Source of the DNA: Candidatus Rokuibacteriota bacterium
Lineage (GTDB): Bacteria; Methylomirabilota; Methylomirabilia; Rokubacteriales; CSP1-6
Assembly: GCA_003221515.1 (NCBI GenBank)
Contig: QHSI01000098.1
Location: forward strand, 102,961-166,960
Reading direction: 5' to 3'
Length of the DNA stretch: 64,000 nt
Shown here: in pieces, positions 25,581 through 33,700 of the stretch
Layout of the letters: every line of letters begins with the position of its first letter
How positions within the stretch are numbered: the stretch's first letter is position 1
Made by a program: the position numbers and the translations under genes
Notes under the pieces: model-generated
Told to the model about the DNA's origin: nothing
Database searches by the model: none
The model's input: only the letters and a program-made list of their open reading frames with translations

Positions 25581-25618
25581 TGGAGCGCCGCGCCAGCATG
25601 CCAATGGCGTCGGTCTGA
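25577..25618 (+). other. 13-codon mini-ORF bridging precursor and methyltransferase genes
   Basis: ATG ATG GAG ... TGA encodes MMERRASMPMASV. Its first codon overlaps the precursor stop (ATGA) and its TGA overlaps the ATG of the methyltransferase (TGATG). A ribosome leaving the precursor could therefore walk through to the next gene. It may be a coupling device and not a functional peptide, or simply chance. Confidence 0.35.
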
Positions 25619-26778
25619 TGTCACTCGTCCTCGACGAGCATCGTCTGTACCTCGCTGACACGGCCCGGGTGTCCGCCTTCCGGCGGGCTATCGAGGAGGT
25701 CGTCACGCCCGGCGACGTGGTGCTGGACCTCGGTGCGGGCACCGGGATCCTCGGACTGATGGCCTGTCGCGCCGGCGCCAAGCGGGTCTATGCGGTCGAC
25801 GAGGGGCCGATCATCGGTCTGGCGCACGAGGTCGCCGCGGCCAACGGGTTCCAGGACCGGATCACCCACGTCAAGGGGCTCTCCACCCGAGTGGAGCTGC
25901 CGGAGCGAGTCGACGTGGTTCTCGCCGACCAGATCGGGCGGTTCGGATTCGAGTCAGGCATTCTCGAGTACTTCGGGGACGCTCGGGCGCGCTTCCTGAA
26001 GTCGGCCGGCGTCATGGTGCCGAGCGAGATCGGGCTCGTCGTGGCGCCGGTCGAGTGTCCCGACCTCTTCGGGCAGGTCGAGTTCTGGGGGCGGATGCCC
26101 GCTGGCTACGACTTCCGCCCGGCGCTCGCGATCGCCGCGAACACCGGTTACCCGGCCAGGTTCGACCCGGCTCACCTGCTCGGAGCTCCTGCGCGGGCCA
26201 TCTCGCTCACGCTCTCGACGGCGGCGCCGGCCGCCGCTCTGAGCTCCGAGGTTGTCCTCGTGGCAGAGCGGCCAGGGACCCTTCACGGGATCGGCGGCTG
26301 GTTCGACGCGAAGCTCTCACCGGGTGTCACACTCACCAACTCCCCGCTCGCGGCGCGGCCGATCCTCCGGAGACAGGTTTTCTTTCCGATTGCCCGCCCG
26401 GTCGCGCTCGACGAGCACGACCAGATCCGCGTAAGGCTGCGGATCCTCCCCGCCGCGGCGATCGTGACCTGGACCGTCGACGTCAAGGCCGGGCGCGACG
26501 GGCGCGGACCCGCCCCGGAGAGCAAGGGCCGGTTCGCGCATTCCACCTTCCAGGGCCTGCTCCTCTGCAAAGAAGACCTGGAGCGGACCGATCTCCACTT
26601 CGTGCCGCGACTGTCCCCTTGGGGCGAAGCGCGGCGGTCCGTTCTCGAGTTGTGCGATGGCCGGCGGGCCCTCGGCGAAATCGAGCGCGAGGTCCACGGT
26701 CGCCACCCAACCCTCTTCCGCTCGCATGCGGAAGCGGCCGCTTTCGTCACCGAGGTCGTCACGCGCTACGCGGTGTAG
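25618..26778 (+). CDS. PRMT-like methyltransferase with C-terminal PqqD-like domain
   Basis: A 386-residue SAM-dependent enzyme. Motif I VVLDLGAGTGILGLMACRAGAKRVYAVDEG (35-63) and the following region are clearly of the protein-arginine-methyltransferase fold. In the double-Glu loop the first Glu position reads Asp (ADQIGRFGFESG: Asp104, Glu112), and the THW loop is replaced by AHSTFQG. So arginine may not be the substrate. The last ~45 residues (SVLELCDGRRALGEIEREVHG ... AAAFVTEVVTRYAV) look like a PqqD-type RRE, which could dock this enzyme on the precursor leader. It sits directly after the precursor gene, so it is a probable lasso tailoring enzyme. The core has no Arg or Lys, leaving the methylated atom open. 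Confidence 0.8.
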   Translation: MSLVLDEHRLYLADTARVSAFRRAIEEVVTPGDVVLDLGAGTGILGLMACRAGAKRVYAVDEGPIIGLAHEVAAANGFQDRITHVKGLSTRVELPERVDVVLADQIGRFGFESGILEYFGDARARFLKSAGVMVPSEIGLVVAPVECPDLFGQVEFWGRMPAGYDFRPALAIAANTGYPARFDPAHLLGAPARAISLTLSTAAPAAALSSEVVLVAERPGTLHGIGGWFDAKLSPGVTLTNSPLAARPILRRQVFFPIARPVALDEHDQIRVRLRILPAAAIVTWTVDVKAGRDGRGPAPESKGRFAHSTFQGLLLCKEDLERTDLHFVPRLSPWGEARRSVLELCDGRRALGEIEREVHGRHPTLFRSHAEAAAFVTEVVTRYAV

Positions 26779-26784
26779 TTGGGC

Positions 26785-27732
26785 GTGGCCTCGTATTCCG
26801 CCTTTGGGCTTGTCGTCTCCAGTAACGTGCCGCTGCCGGGACTCCCTCGAGTCCCCGACGAGCCGCCCGATTGCGTGTTCGAATCGCGTCGCGGCCCGAT
26901 CAGCGAGCGTTCGACCGGTCGCCGCCATGCGCTTCGCCTGCCGAATGGCGCGATTTCTCTGGTCATCGGACGCTGCCGATCGGGATTCCTCGTTCGGTTT
27001 CCCGGTCTCGCCCTCTTCCTCGTGTCGCGCGCCGGAGACCGTGTGCGCGGTGCACCGTCGCGAGGCGCGCGCCCGGCGATCGTCGCGCATCTCTTCCTGT
27101 CCCAGGTGCTGCCTCTGGCGCTGAGCCGCCAGGGCCGGCTCGTCATGCACGCGAGCGCCGTGGCGACCCCGCACGGTGCCGTCGCGTTTCTCGGAGCCGC
27201 CGGCCAGGGAAAGTCGACGCTGAGCGCGAGCTTTGTGCGTCGATCGTTCCCCCTCCTCACGGACGATGCGCTCCTGCTCATCGAGAACGGGACGACGCTG
27301 ACGGGCGTGCCTAGCTACCCCGAGATTCGGCTGCAGCCCGACGTGCTGGCGGTGCTCGGGAACGGTGGCCTCGAGGTGCACGACGTCGAGCATCGGGCTG
27401 GCAAGAAGCGGCTCAGGCTCGATCGCGGATCACGGTTATTCAGTCGAGAGCCCGTGCCGGTTCGGCGCATCTACGTCCTTGGCTGCGCGGAGCCGTCCGC
27501 ACGCTCTGGTGCCGCGACCATCTCTGCGGTCACGCCGCGCGAGGCGTTCATCGAGCTCGTCAAGCACACCTATCGGCTGGATCTCGACGACCGAAGCCGT
27601 TTGCGCGACGAGTTTGACTCGATCGGCCGCATCGCGGCGCGCCCGGCTCTCGTCTACCGGCTTGCCGTCCCGCGCGATCTGTCGGAGTTACCCGCGGTCC
27701 ACGCGGTGATCCTGGATCATTGCGGCTCGTGA
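26785..27732 (+). CDS. HprK-like serine kinase associated with lasso peptide clusters
   Basis: A 315-residue protein of the HPr-kinase-like family that accompanies paeninodin-type lasso clusters, where such kinases phosphorylate the C-terminal Ser of the precursor. The start is GTG 26785 (MASYSAFGLVVSSNVPLPGL, a typical first motif); a TTG two codons earlier directly follows the methyltransferase stop. The conserved VMHASAV, Walker A GAAGQGKST and the LLTDDALLLI Asp pair are all present. Here the predicted core ends in Leu, with Ser/Thr only at 1, 3 and 5, so the phosphate acceptor is not obvious. Its stop overlaps the GTG of the next gene. Confidence 0.88.
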   Translation: MASYSAFGLVVSSNVPLPGLPRVPDEPPDCVFESRRGPISERSTGRRHALRLPNGAISLVIGRCRSGFLVRFPGLALFLVSRAGDRVRGAPSRGARPAIVAHLFLSQVLPLALSRQGRLVMHASAVATPHGAVAFLGAAGQGKSTLSASFVRRSFPLLTDDALLLIENGTTLTGVPSYPEIRLQPDVLAVLGNGGLEVHDVEHRAGKKRLRLDRGSRLFSREPVPVRRIYVLGCAEPSARSGAATISAVTPREAFIELVKHTYRLDLDDRSRLRDEFDSIGRIAARPALVYRLAVPRDLSELPAVHAVILDHCGS

Positions 27733-28892
27733 GGGGAGCGGGCCTGCCCTCGACGGATATCGCGCTGTCGCGCGAGACGCGCGTGCTCGTCGGCGCAGTC
27801 CGCTGGTTCGTCGGCGCCGCCACCGAGGACGATCTCGTCGGGCTGCTCGGCGGCGGCGGCCTGGACTGGTCCAGGCTCTTCGAGCAGGCGGAGCGAGAGG
27901 GGATCACTGGAATCGTCGCCCGAGCCCTCGATAGCCTTTCGCCGCGTGAGGGTTTGGCCCTGCCCCTCGATCGCTGGCGTGCCGCGACGCGGGCCGTCGC
28001 CGTCAGCAACATGACGTCGCTGTCCGAGCTGGCGGCGCTCCGAGCGATGCTGCGCCGGGGCCACCGCCCGATGATTTTGTTGAAGGGCGCGGCCCTGCTC
28101 GACGACGAGTATCGAGGGCATCTGGGCCTGCGACCCCTGGGCGATATCGATCTGCTGTTGCGCCCATCGGACCTGCCTGCGGTCACCGGATGGCTGCGGG
28201 ACCGGGGCTACAAACCCGTCTCGTCGTCATCCCCGTTCTTCTCCCGAGGCGTGGTCTCGTTCGACCTCCACACGGAGATCGTCGGGAGCGAGTGGGTCGG
28301 CCTCAAAGGGCGCGCCTTTCGCCTGGATCCTGCGGCCCTCTGGCGCGAAGCCATACGACTCGAGCCACACGATCCGACTACGCTCGTCCTCTCGCGTGTC
28401 CACCTGCGGCTCCACCTGGCCGTGCACGCCCTCAAGCACTCGTACTCCCGTTTGATCTGGCTGGTCGACCTTGCGCTCGTGCTGCGAGACGCCCCCTGGG
28501 CGTCTCTGCTGGGGGAGGCTCGAGCCGCAGGGGCCATGCGACCGCTCGCCTACGCCGTCTCCGCCCTCGACACGCTGCTGGGTCGTCTGGAGATGCCGGA
28601 CGCAGTGCGCGGAGAGCTGCCAGCCCTCAGCGCGCTCGAGCGGGCGTTCATCCGCCTCGTCGCGAGTCGGAGGGGGATGGAGACTCCTGGTGAGCTGTTG
28701 GTGGCGTTCTCGATCCCGGGCGCGATCGGGAAGGCCGCGTACCTGGCGGAGCTCGTCTTCCCCAAGCGACCAGTCCTGGCGCGCCACTACCCCATGACTC
28801 CGTCGTGGCTTCTCTATCCGCGCCGCGTGCTACGCCTAGTGAGCCTCAGCCTTCAGGAGGGCACGAAGCTCTGGCACCGGCGCGGAGGGTGA
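27729..28892 (+). CDS. NTP_transf_5-type nucleotidyltransferase of the lasso cluster
   Basis: A 387-residue member of the nucleotidyltransferase family 5 (PF14907-like) that recurs in kinase-containing lasso clusters. The catalytic fold is seen in ILLKGAALLDDEYRGHLGLRPLGDIDLLLRPSD, with the GDIDLL acidic pair. The rest is helical, with FDLHTEIVGSEWVGLKGRAF and LAVHALKHSYSRLIWLVDLALVL. It may transfer a nucleotide to the peptide or to the phosphate added by the kinase; its role is not established. The start is taken at GTG 27729, which overlaps the kinase stop (GTGA); a TTG three codons upstream is the alternative. Last gene of the cluster; no ABC exporter follows. Confidence 0.85.
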   Translation: MRGAGLPSTDIALSRETRVLVGAVRWFVGAATEDDLVGLLGGGGLDWSRLFEQAEREGITGIVARALDSLSPREGLALPLDRWRAATRAVAVSNMTSLSELAALRAMLRRGHRPMILLKGAALLDDEYRGHLGLRPLGDIDLLLRPSDLPAVTGWLRDRGYKPVSSSSPFFSRGVVSFDLHTEIVGSEWVGLKGRAFRLDPAALWREAIRLEPHDPTTLVLSRVHLRLHLAVHALKHSYSRLIWLVDLALVLRDAPWASLLGEARAAGAMRPLAYAVSALDTLLGRLEMPDAVRGELPALSALERAFIRLVASRRGMETPGELLVAFSIPGAIGKAAYLAELVFPKRPVLARHYPMTPSWLLYPRRVLRLVSLSLQEGTKLWHRRGG

Positions 28893-28903
28893 TCCGGGCC
28901 GCC

Positions 28904-29401
28904 ATGCAGTGGCTCGTCGACGGCTACAACGTGATCCGGCGCGATCCCGACCTGCGCGCCCGCGAGGCCGAGAGCCTCGAGGCCGGTCGAAAGGCGTTGC
29001 TCCACCTGCTGGCGCAGGCGCGCGGCGCGGCCGGCGACCAGTTCACGGTCGTCTTCGACGGCGCGCGAGTCTCGGGCGGGAACCCGTCGGAGGGACGGAT
29101 CCGAACGATCTTTTCCCGGCCGCCGCGCACGGCGGACGACGAGCTGATGCGCCTGGCCCGGCAATGGCGCGAGGGCGGGGTGGTCGTGAGCTCCGACCGC
29201 AAGATCCAGGACGCGGCCCGCCGCGCGGGATGTCCGGTGCTGACCGCGGAGCAGTTTCTGGATGGGCTGACCGCGTCCTCGGACGACGAACGCGAGCAGC
29301 CCGAGGACGATCGTCCCCGCGAAAAACGAGGCAATCCGCGCCGCCTTTCGCGAGAGGCGCGGGCCGCTCAGCGCGCGCTCCGTCGCCTACGTGAACCTTG
29401 A
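28904..29401 (+). CDS. NYN-domain (YacP/Rae1-like) ribonuclease
   Basis: A 165-residue PIN-like nuclease. It begins MQWLVDGYNVIRRDPDLR with the family's first catalytic Asp, continues with FTVVFDGARVSGG, then ADDELMRLARQWREGGVVVSSDRKIQDAARRAG with the remaining acidic residues. The C-terminal tail is Glu/Arg-rich. YacP/Rae1 relatives cut mRNA at the ribosome. A GTG at 28889 overlapping the upstream stop would add five residues; ATG 28904 is preferred because family members begin with the LVDGYN strand. It may be read through from the lasso operon but is more likely a resident housekeeping gene. Confidence 0.85.
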   Translation: MQWLVDGYNVIRRDPDLRAREAESLEAGRKALLHLLAQARGAAGDQFTVVFDGARVSGGNPSEGRIRTIFSRPPRTADDELMRLARQWREGGVVVSSDRKIQDAARRAGCPVLTAEQFLDGLTASSDDEREQPEDDRPREKRGNPRRLSREARAAQRALRRLREP

Positions 29402-29437
29402 TTTTGAGCCGGATTCGTGGAATAAAACTATCGTCCC

Positions 29438-29698
29438 ATGGCCCGACATTATTTCATCGTCGCGCGCGACCAGACGAGCCTCTGCGAGTACCTCTCGCGG
29501 CAGTTCGCATCTGAGGAAAACGTCGAGGTGTTCCTGGATCGCCGGAGCCCTCACGACCGCCGGAAACCCCCGGAGCGCTCTCTTGCCGGCGCCAACGGGA
29601 AGGTCGTCGTCGACCGCCGAGCCACCGATCGGCGCCAGCAGCCCTTCGTCGACAGCCAGTTGCGCTCGCTCGGCTACGCGATGCTCCGGGTAGACTAG
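29438..29698 (+). CDS. Small DRR-motif protein, paralogue of the one at 44323
   Basis: An 86-residue protein with an N-terminal strand HYFIVARDQTSLCEYLSRQFASEENVEVFLDRR, a variable basic middle with repeated DRR motifs (DRRSPHDRRK ... VVDRRATDRR) and the end LRSLGYAMLRVD. A second copy in this window shares FIV...L..L....VEV.LDRR...RR and S.G....R. No known domain is recognised. The N-terminal part could be a degenerate response-regulator or TIR-like fold, but this is speculation. TTGATT (29399-29404), 18 bases, then TAAAAC (29423-29428) lies 9 bases before the ATG. Confidence 0.75.
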   Translation: MARHYFIVARDQTSLCEYLSRQFASEENVEVFLDRRSPHDRRKPPERSLAGANGKVVVDRRATDRRQQPFVDSQLRSLGYAMLRVD

Positions 29699-29819
29699 GC
29701 CGATAGGCCCTCCTCTCCGCCGGGTTCTTTTCACTATTTCCGTTCGCGTTTAGCGCTCTCGTCGCCCGAAGTGTCTCCATTTGTTGACACCTGGGGAGGG
29801 TGGGTGACACCGTGACGGC

Positions 29820-30284
29820 GTGCTGCCGCGCTCGCTGCTCTTGCTGCCCCTCCTGCTCCTCACGGCGCCAGCCGCGTTGGCCGCTCCACTCGAGGGGGCC
29901 GTCGTCCGGGTCGTGGACGGCGACACGATCCACGTAAAGATCGGTGAGCGCGTCGAGAAGGTCCGCTACATCGGCGTGAACACCCCGGAAGTCCACCACC
30001 CCACCAAGGGAGAGGAACCGGGAGGCCGCGAGGCGACCGACGCGAACCGGCGTCTGGTCGCCGGCAAGCGCGTGCGGCTCGAGACCGACGTGCAGGCGCG
30101 CGATCGATACGGCCGGCTGCTGGCGTACGTCTGGGTCGGTGACGTGATGGTGAACGCGGAGTTGGTGCGCCAGGGCTACGCGCAGGTCATGACCGTCCCG
30201 CCGAACGTTCGGCACCAGGAGCTCTTCGTCAAGCTGCAGCGCGAGGCCCGCGAGGCCGGCCGCGGTCTTTGGCGAAAGGCCTAG
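29820..30284 (+). CDS. Secreted staphylococcal-type thermonuclease
   Basis: A 154-residue SNase-fold nuclease with signal peptide SLLLLPLLLLTAPAALAA. Active-site residues are visible in VVDGDTIHVKI (Asp), RYIGVNTPEV (Arg, calcium Asn/Thr), EATDANRRLVAGKRVRLETDVQARDRYGRLLAYVWVGDVMVNAELVRQG (catalytic Glu in the EA segment, Arg in DRYGR). The domain is complete, so the enzyme should degrade DNA/RNA in the periplasm or outside. GTG start; a GTGTC-GACAC inverted pair lies upstream. It overlaps the convergent GNAT gene by four bases. Confidence 0.92.
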   Translation: MLPRSLLLLPLLLLTAPAALAAPLEGAVVRVVDGDTIHVKIGERVEKVRYIGVNTPEVHHPTKGEEPGGREATDANRRLVAGKRVRLETDVQARDRYGRLLAYVWVGDVMVNAELVRQGYAQVMTVPPNVRHQELFVKLQREAREAGRGLWRKA

Positions 30285-30709
30285 CCGTCGACGTTCTTGA
30301 TGTAGCGCAGCATCCGTTCGTCGCGGCGCCAGCCCTGATCGGTGAGCGAATCCCAGAAGCCGACGGCGTGGGCTTCGTGGCGCTCGACGAGGGCCGAGAT
30401 CCGATGGGCGCCCCTGGCTCTCAGCACGCGCACCGCATCGTCGACGAGCCGGCGCGCGAGCCCGTGACGCCGCGCCTCCGGGGCGACCGCCAGGCGGTAG
30501 ATGTTTCCCCGCCACCCGTCCCATCCCCCGATGACGCTGCCCACGATGACGCCGTCCTCGACGGCGACGAGCAGTCCGTCGTCCTGGTGGGCGATGAGCT
30601 GCTCGAGCTCGACCCGCGTATCGGTTGGACTCGGAATGGCGCCGGCGCGCTGCCACAGCGCCAGCACGGCCGGACACTCCGCGACACGACAAGGCCTGAT
30701 CACGATCAT
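30281..30709 (-). CDS. GNAT family N-acetyltransferase
   Basis: A 142-residue acetyltransferase. It has the full fold: VIRPCRVAECPAVLALWQRAG, GLLVAVEDGVIVGSVIGGWDGWRGNIYRLAVAPEARRHGLARRLVDDAVRVLRARGAHRI (acetyl-CoA pyrophosphate loop R/Q-xxG-x-A in EARRHGLARRL) and AVGFWDSLTDQGW near the end. The family is close to YpeA. The substrate is unknown. CAGGAG seven bases before the ATG is a good ribosome-binding site. Confidence 0.92.
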   Translation of the reverse strand: MIVIRPCRVAECPAVLALWQRAGAIPSPTDTRVELEQLIAHQDDGLLVAVEDGVIVGSVIGGWDGWRGNIYRLAVAPEARRHGLARRLVDDAVRVLRARGAHRISALVERHEAHAVGFWDSLTDQGWRRDERMLRYIKNVDG

Positions 30710-30789
30710 CCGCGTGCTCCTGGCGATTGGGGTTTGCGCCTGTCCGATGCCCCCCGTATCATACGAAGGGCCGCTTCGAGAGGAGACTC

Positions 30790-33700
30790 ATGGCGATCAA
30801 GCGCGACTTCACCCTGGACGCCAAATATCGTCTGGACGAGGGGCAGATCTTCCTCTCGGGCATCCAGGCGCTGGTGCGCTTGCCGCTCGACCAGCACAAA
30901 GCCGACAAGCGTCGCGGGCTCAACACCGCCACGCTGATCTCCGGATATCGCGGCTCGCCGCTCGGCGGCCTCGATCTCACGCTCGAGCGCAATCCCGAGC
31001 TGCTGCGCGAGCACAACGTCGTCTTCATCTCGGGCGTCAACGAAGACCTCGGCGCGACGGCGGTGTACGGCAGCCAGCTCGCCAACCTGTTTCCGAAGCC
31101 CAAGTACGACGGCGTCCTCGGCATGTGGTACGGCAAGGGGCCCGGCGTGGACCGGACGGGCGACGTATTCAAGCACGCGAACTACGCGGGGGTCTCGCGC
31201 AACGGCGGCGTGCTGGCGCTCGGCGGCGACGACCCGCTGTCCAAGTCGTCCACGATCCCGTCGCACTCCGAGGTGGCGTTCTACGACGCGCTGTTCCCGG
31301 TGCTCTTCCCCGGCAACACGCAGGAGATCCTCGACCTGGGCCGGCTCGGCTTCGAGCTCTCGCGCTACTCCGGGCTCTGGGTGGGTTTCAAGATCGTGAC
31401 CAACGTCGCCGACGAGATCGGCACCGCCGAGGTCGCGCCCGATCGCCTCGTGATCGCCGATCCCGGCTTCCTCTACGAGGGCAAGCCGTGGCACCAGAAA
31501 CAGAACCCGTTGCTGATGCCGCCGTGGGGGCTCGAGACCGAGCGCGAGATCCACTACGGCCGGCTCGAGGCGGCGAAGGCCTTCGCGGCGACGCACAAGC
31601 TGAACCGGATCACCGTCCCGACGCCGAACGCGTGGCTCGGCATCGCGGCGCCCGGCAAGACCTACTACGACCTCCGCGAGGCGCTCGCCGAGCTCGGCCT
31701 CGACGACGCCGCGCTCGGCCATCACGGGATCCGCCTGCTGAAGATCGGGATGCTGTTCCCGATGGAGCCGACGATCGTCCGCGAGTTCGCCGCGGGCCTC
31801 GAGGAGCTCCTGGTGATCGAGGAGAAGCGCGCGTTCTGCGAGCTGTTCATCCGCGACGTCCTCTACAACCAGGCCGTGCGCCCGCTCGTGTTCGGCAAGC
31901 GCGACGAGCGCGAGCGCCCGCTGGTGCCCGCCGACAGCGAGCTCGACGCTGATCGCATCGCTCAGATCGTGGCCTCGCGCCTCGAGCGACGTCTCCACCT
32001 CGAGTCGATCACCGCGCGCGTGGCGCTCCTCGAGGCGCTGCGCCAGCGGCCCGCGTCCCTCACGCTCGCGCGCCAGCCCTACTTCTGCTCGGGCTGCCCG
32101 CACAACCGCTCGACCGTGCTGCCGGAAGGCTCGATGGCCAGCGCCGGCATCGGCTGCCACGGGATGGCGTTGCTGATGGATCGCCGGACGATGGGGCTGA
32201 CGCACATGGGCGGCGAGGGTGTCCAGTGGGTCGGCATCGCGCCGTTCACCGAGACGAACCATCTCTTCCAGAACCTGGGCGACGGCACCTTCTTCCACTC
32301 GGGCTCGCTGGCGATCCGCCAGGCGATCGCGGCCGGCACCAACGTCACCTACAAGATCCTCTACAACTCCGCGGTGGCGATGACGGGCGGCCAGGACGCC
32401 GCCGGCGCGATGCCGGTGCCCGAGCTGACGCGCTCGCTGACGGCCGAAGGCGTCAAGCGCATCGTCGTGATGACCGACGAGCCGGACAAGTATCCGGCCG
32501 GCACCGTGTGGGATTCGGGCGTCGAGGTGTGGCACCGCGACCGGCTCGACGAGGCGCAGCGCCTGCTGCGCGACATTCCGGGCGTCACCGCGCTCGTCTA
32601 CGACCAGCGGTGCGCCGCGGAAAAACGCCGGCTGCGCAAGCGGGACCGGCTGCCCGACCCATCGATGCGGGTGTTCATCAACGAAGCCGTCTGCGAAGGG
32701 TGCGGCGACTGCGGCGTGAAGAGCAACTGCCTCTCCGTGCACCCGGTCGAAACGGAATTCGGGCGGAAGACGCACATTCATCAGTCATCCTGCAACAAGG
32801 ACTACTCGTGCCTGAAGGGCGATTGTCCATCGTTCGTCACGATCGTGCCGCTGGGTCCACCGCAGAAGAAGGCGCGTCGCGTCTTCAAGGTCGACCAGAC
32901 GCTGCCCGAGCCCGCGCTCAAGGTCCCGCGAGACGCTAATATTTTCATGATGGGCATCGGCGGCACCGGCGTCGTCACCGTGAACCAGGTGCTGGGCACC
33001 GCCGCGCTGCTGGACGGCAAGCACGTGCGCGGCCTCGACCAGACCGGGCTCAGCCAGAAGGGCGGGCCGGTCGTCTCGCACCTGAAGATTTTCGAGCACG
33101 CCCCGGAAGGTTCCAACAAGATCTCGGCCGGCTCCGCCGACTGCTATCTCGGCTTCGACATCCTCGTCGCGACCTCGCCACAAAACCTCGATCACGCGCG
33201 CTCCGATCGCACGATCGCGGTGATCTCGACCAGCGAGGTGCCGACCGGCGCGATGGTGACGTCGACGACCGTGGAGTTCCCGGAGACGAACGGGCTCGTC
33301 ATGTCGATCGACCGCGTCACGCGCAAGGACGAGAACGTCTACCTCGACGCGCTCGGCTTGGCCGAGATGCTCTTCGACGACCACATGGCCGCCAACATGA
33401 TCGTGCTCGGTGCCGCCTGGCAGGCCGGCGCGATCCCGGTCAGCGCCATCGCGATCGAGGAGGCGATCGTGCTCAACGGCGTCTCGGTGCCGATGAACAG
33501 CCACGCGTTCCGGGTCGGCCGCCGGCTCGTCGCCGATCCGGCGTGGGCGCAGAGTCTCACCCGGCGCCGCGTGGGCGCGATCGAGGACGCGCCGGCGCTC
33601 TCCGCGGAGGCGCGGCAGGTGGTGGACGCCGCCGGCGCCGCCGGCGAGCTGAAGCGGCTGCTCGAGGTCCGGGTGCCCGAGCTGATCGCGTATCAGAACG

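Noticed and set aside
30706-32781. 691-codon minus-strand frame opposite the ferredoxin oxidoreductase
   Set aside because: No domain, low-complexity composition, and the plus strand carries the complete oxidoreductase.
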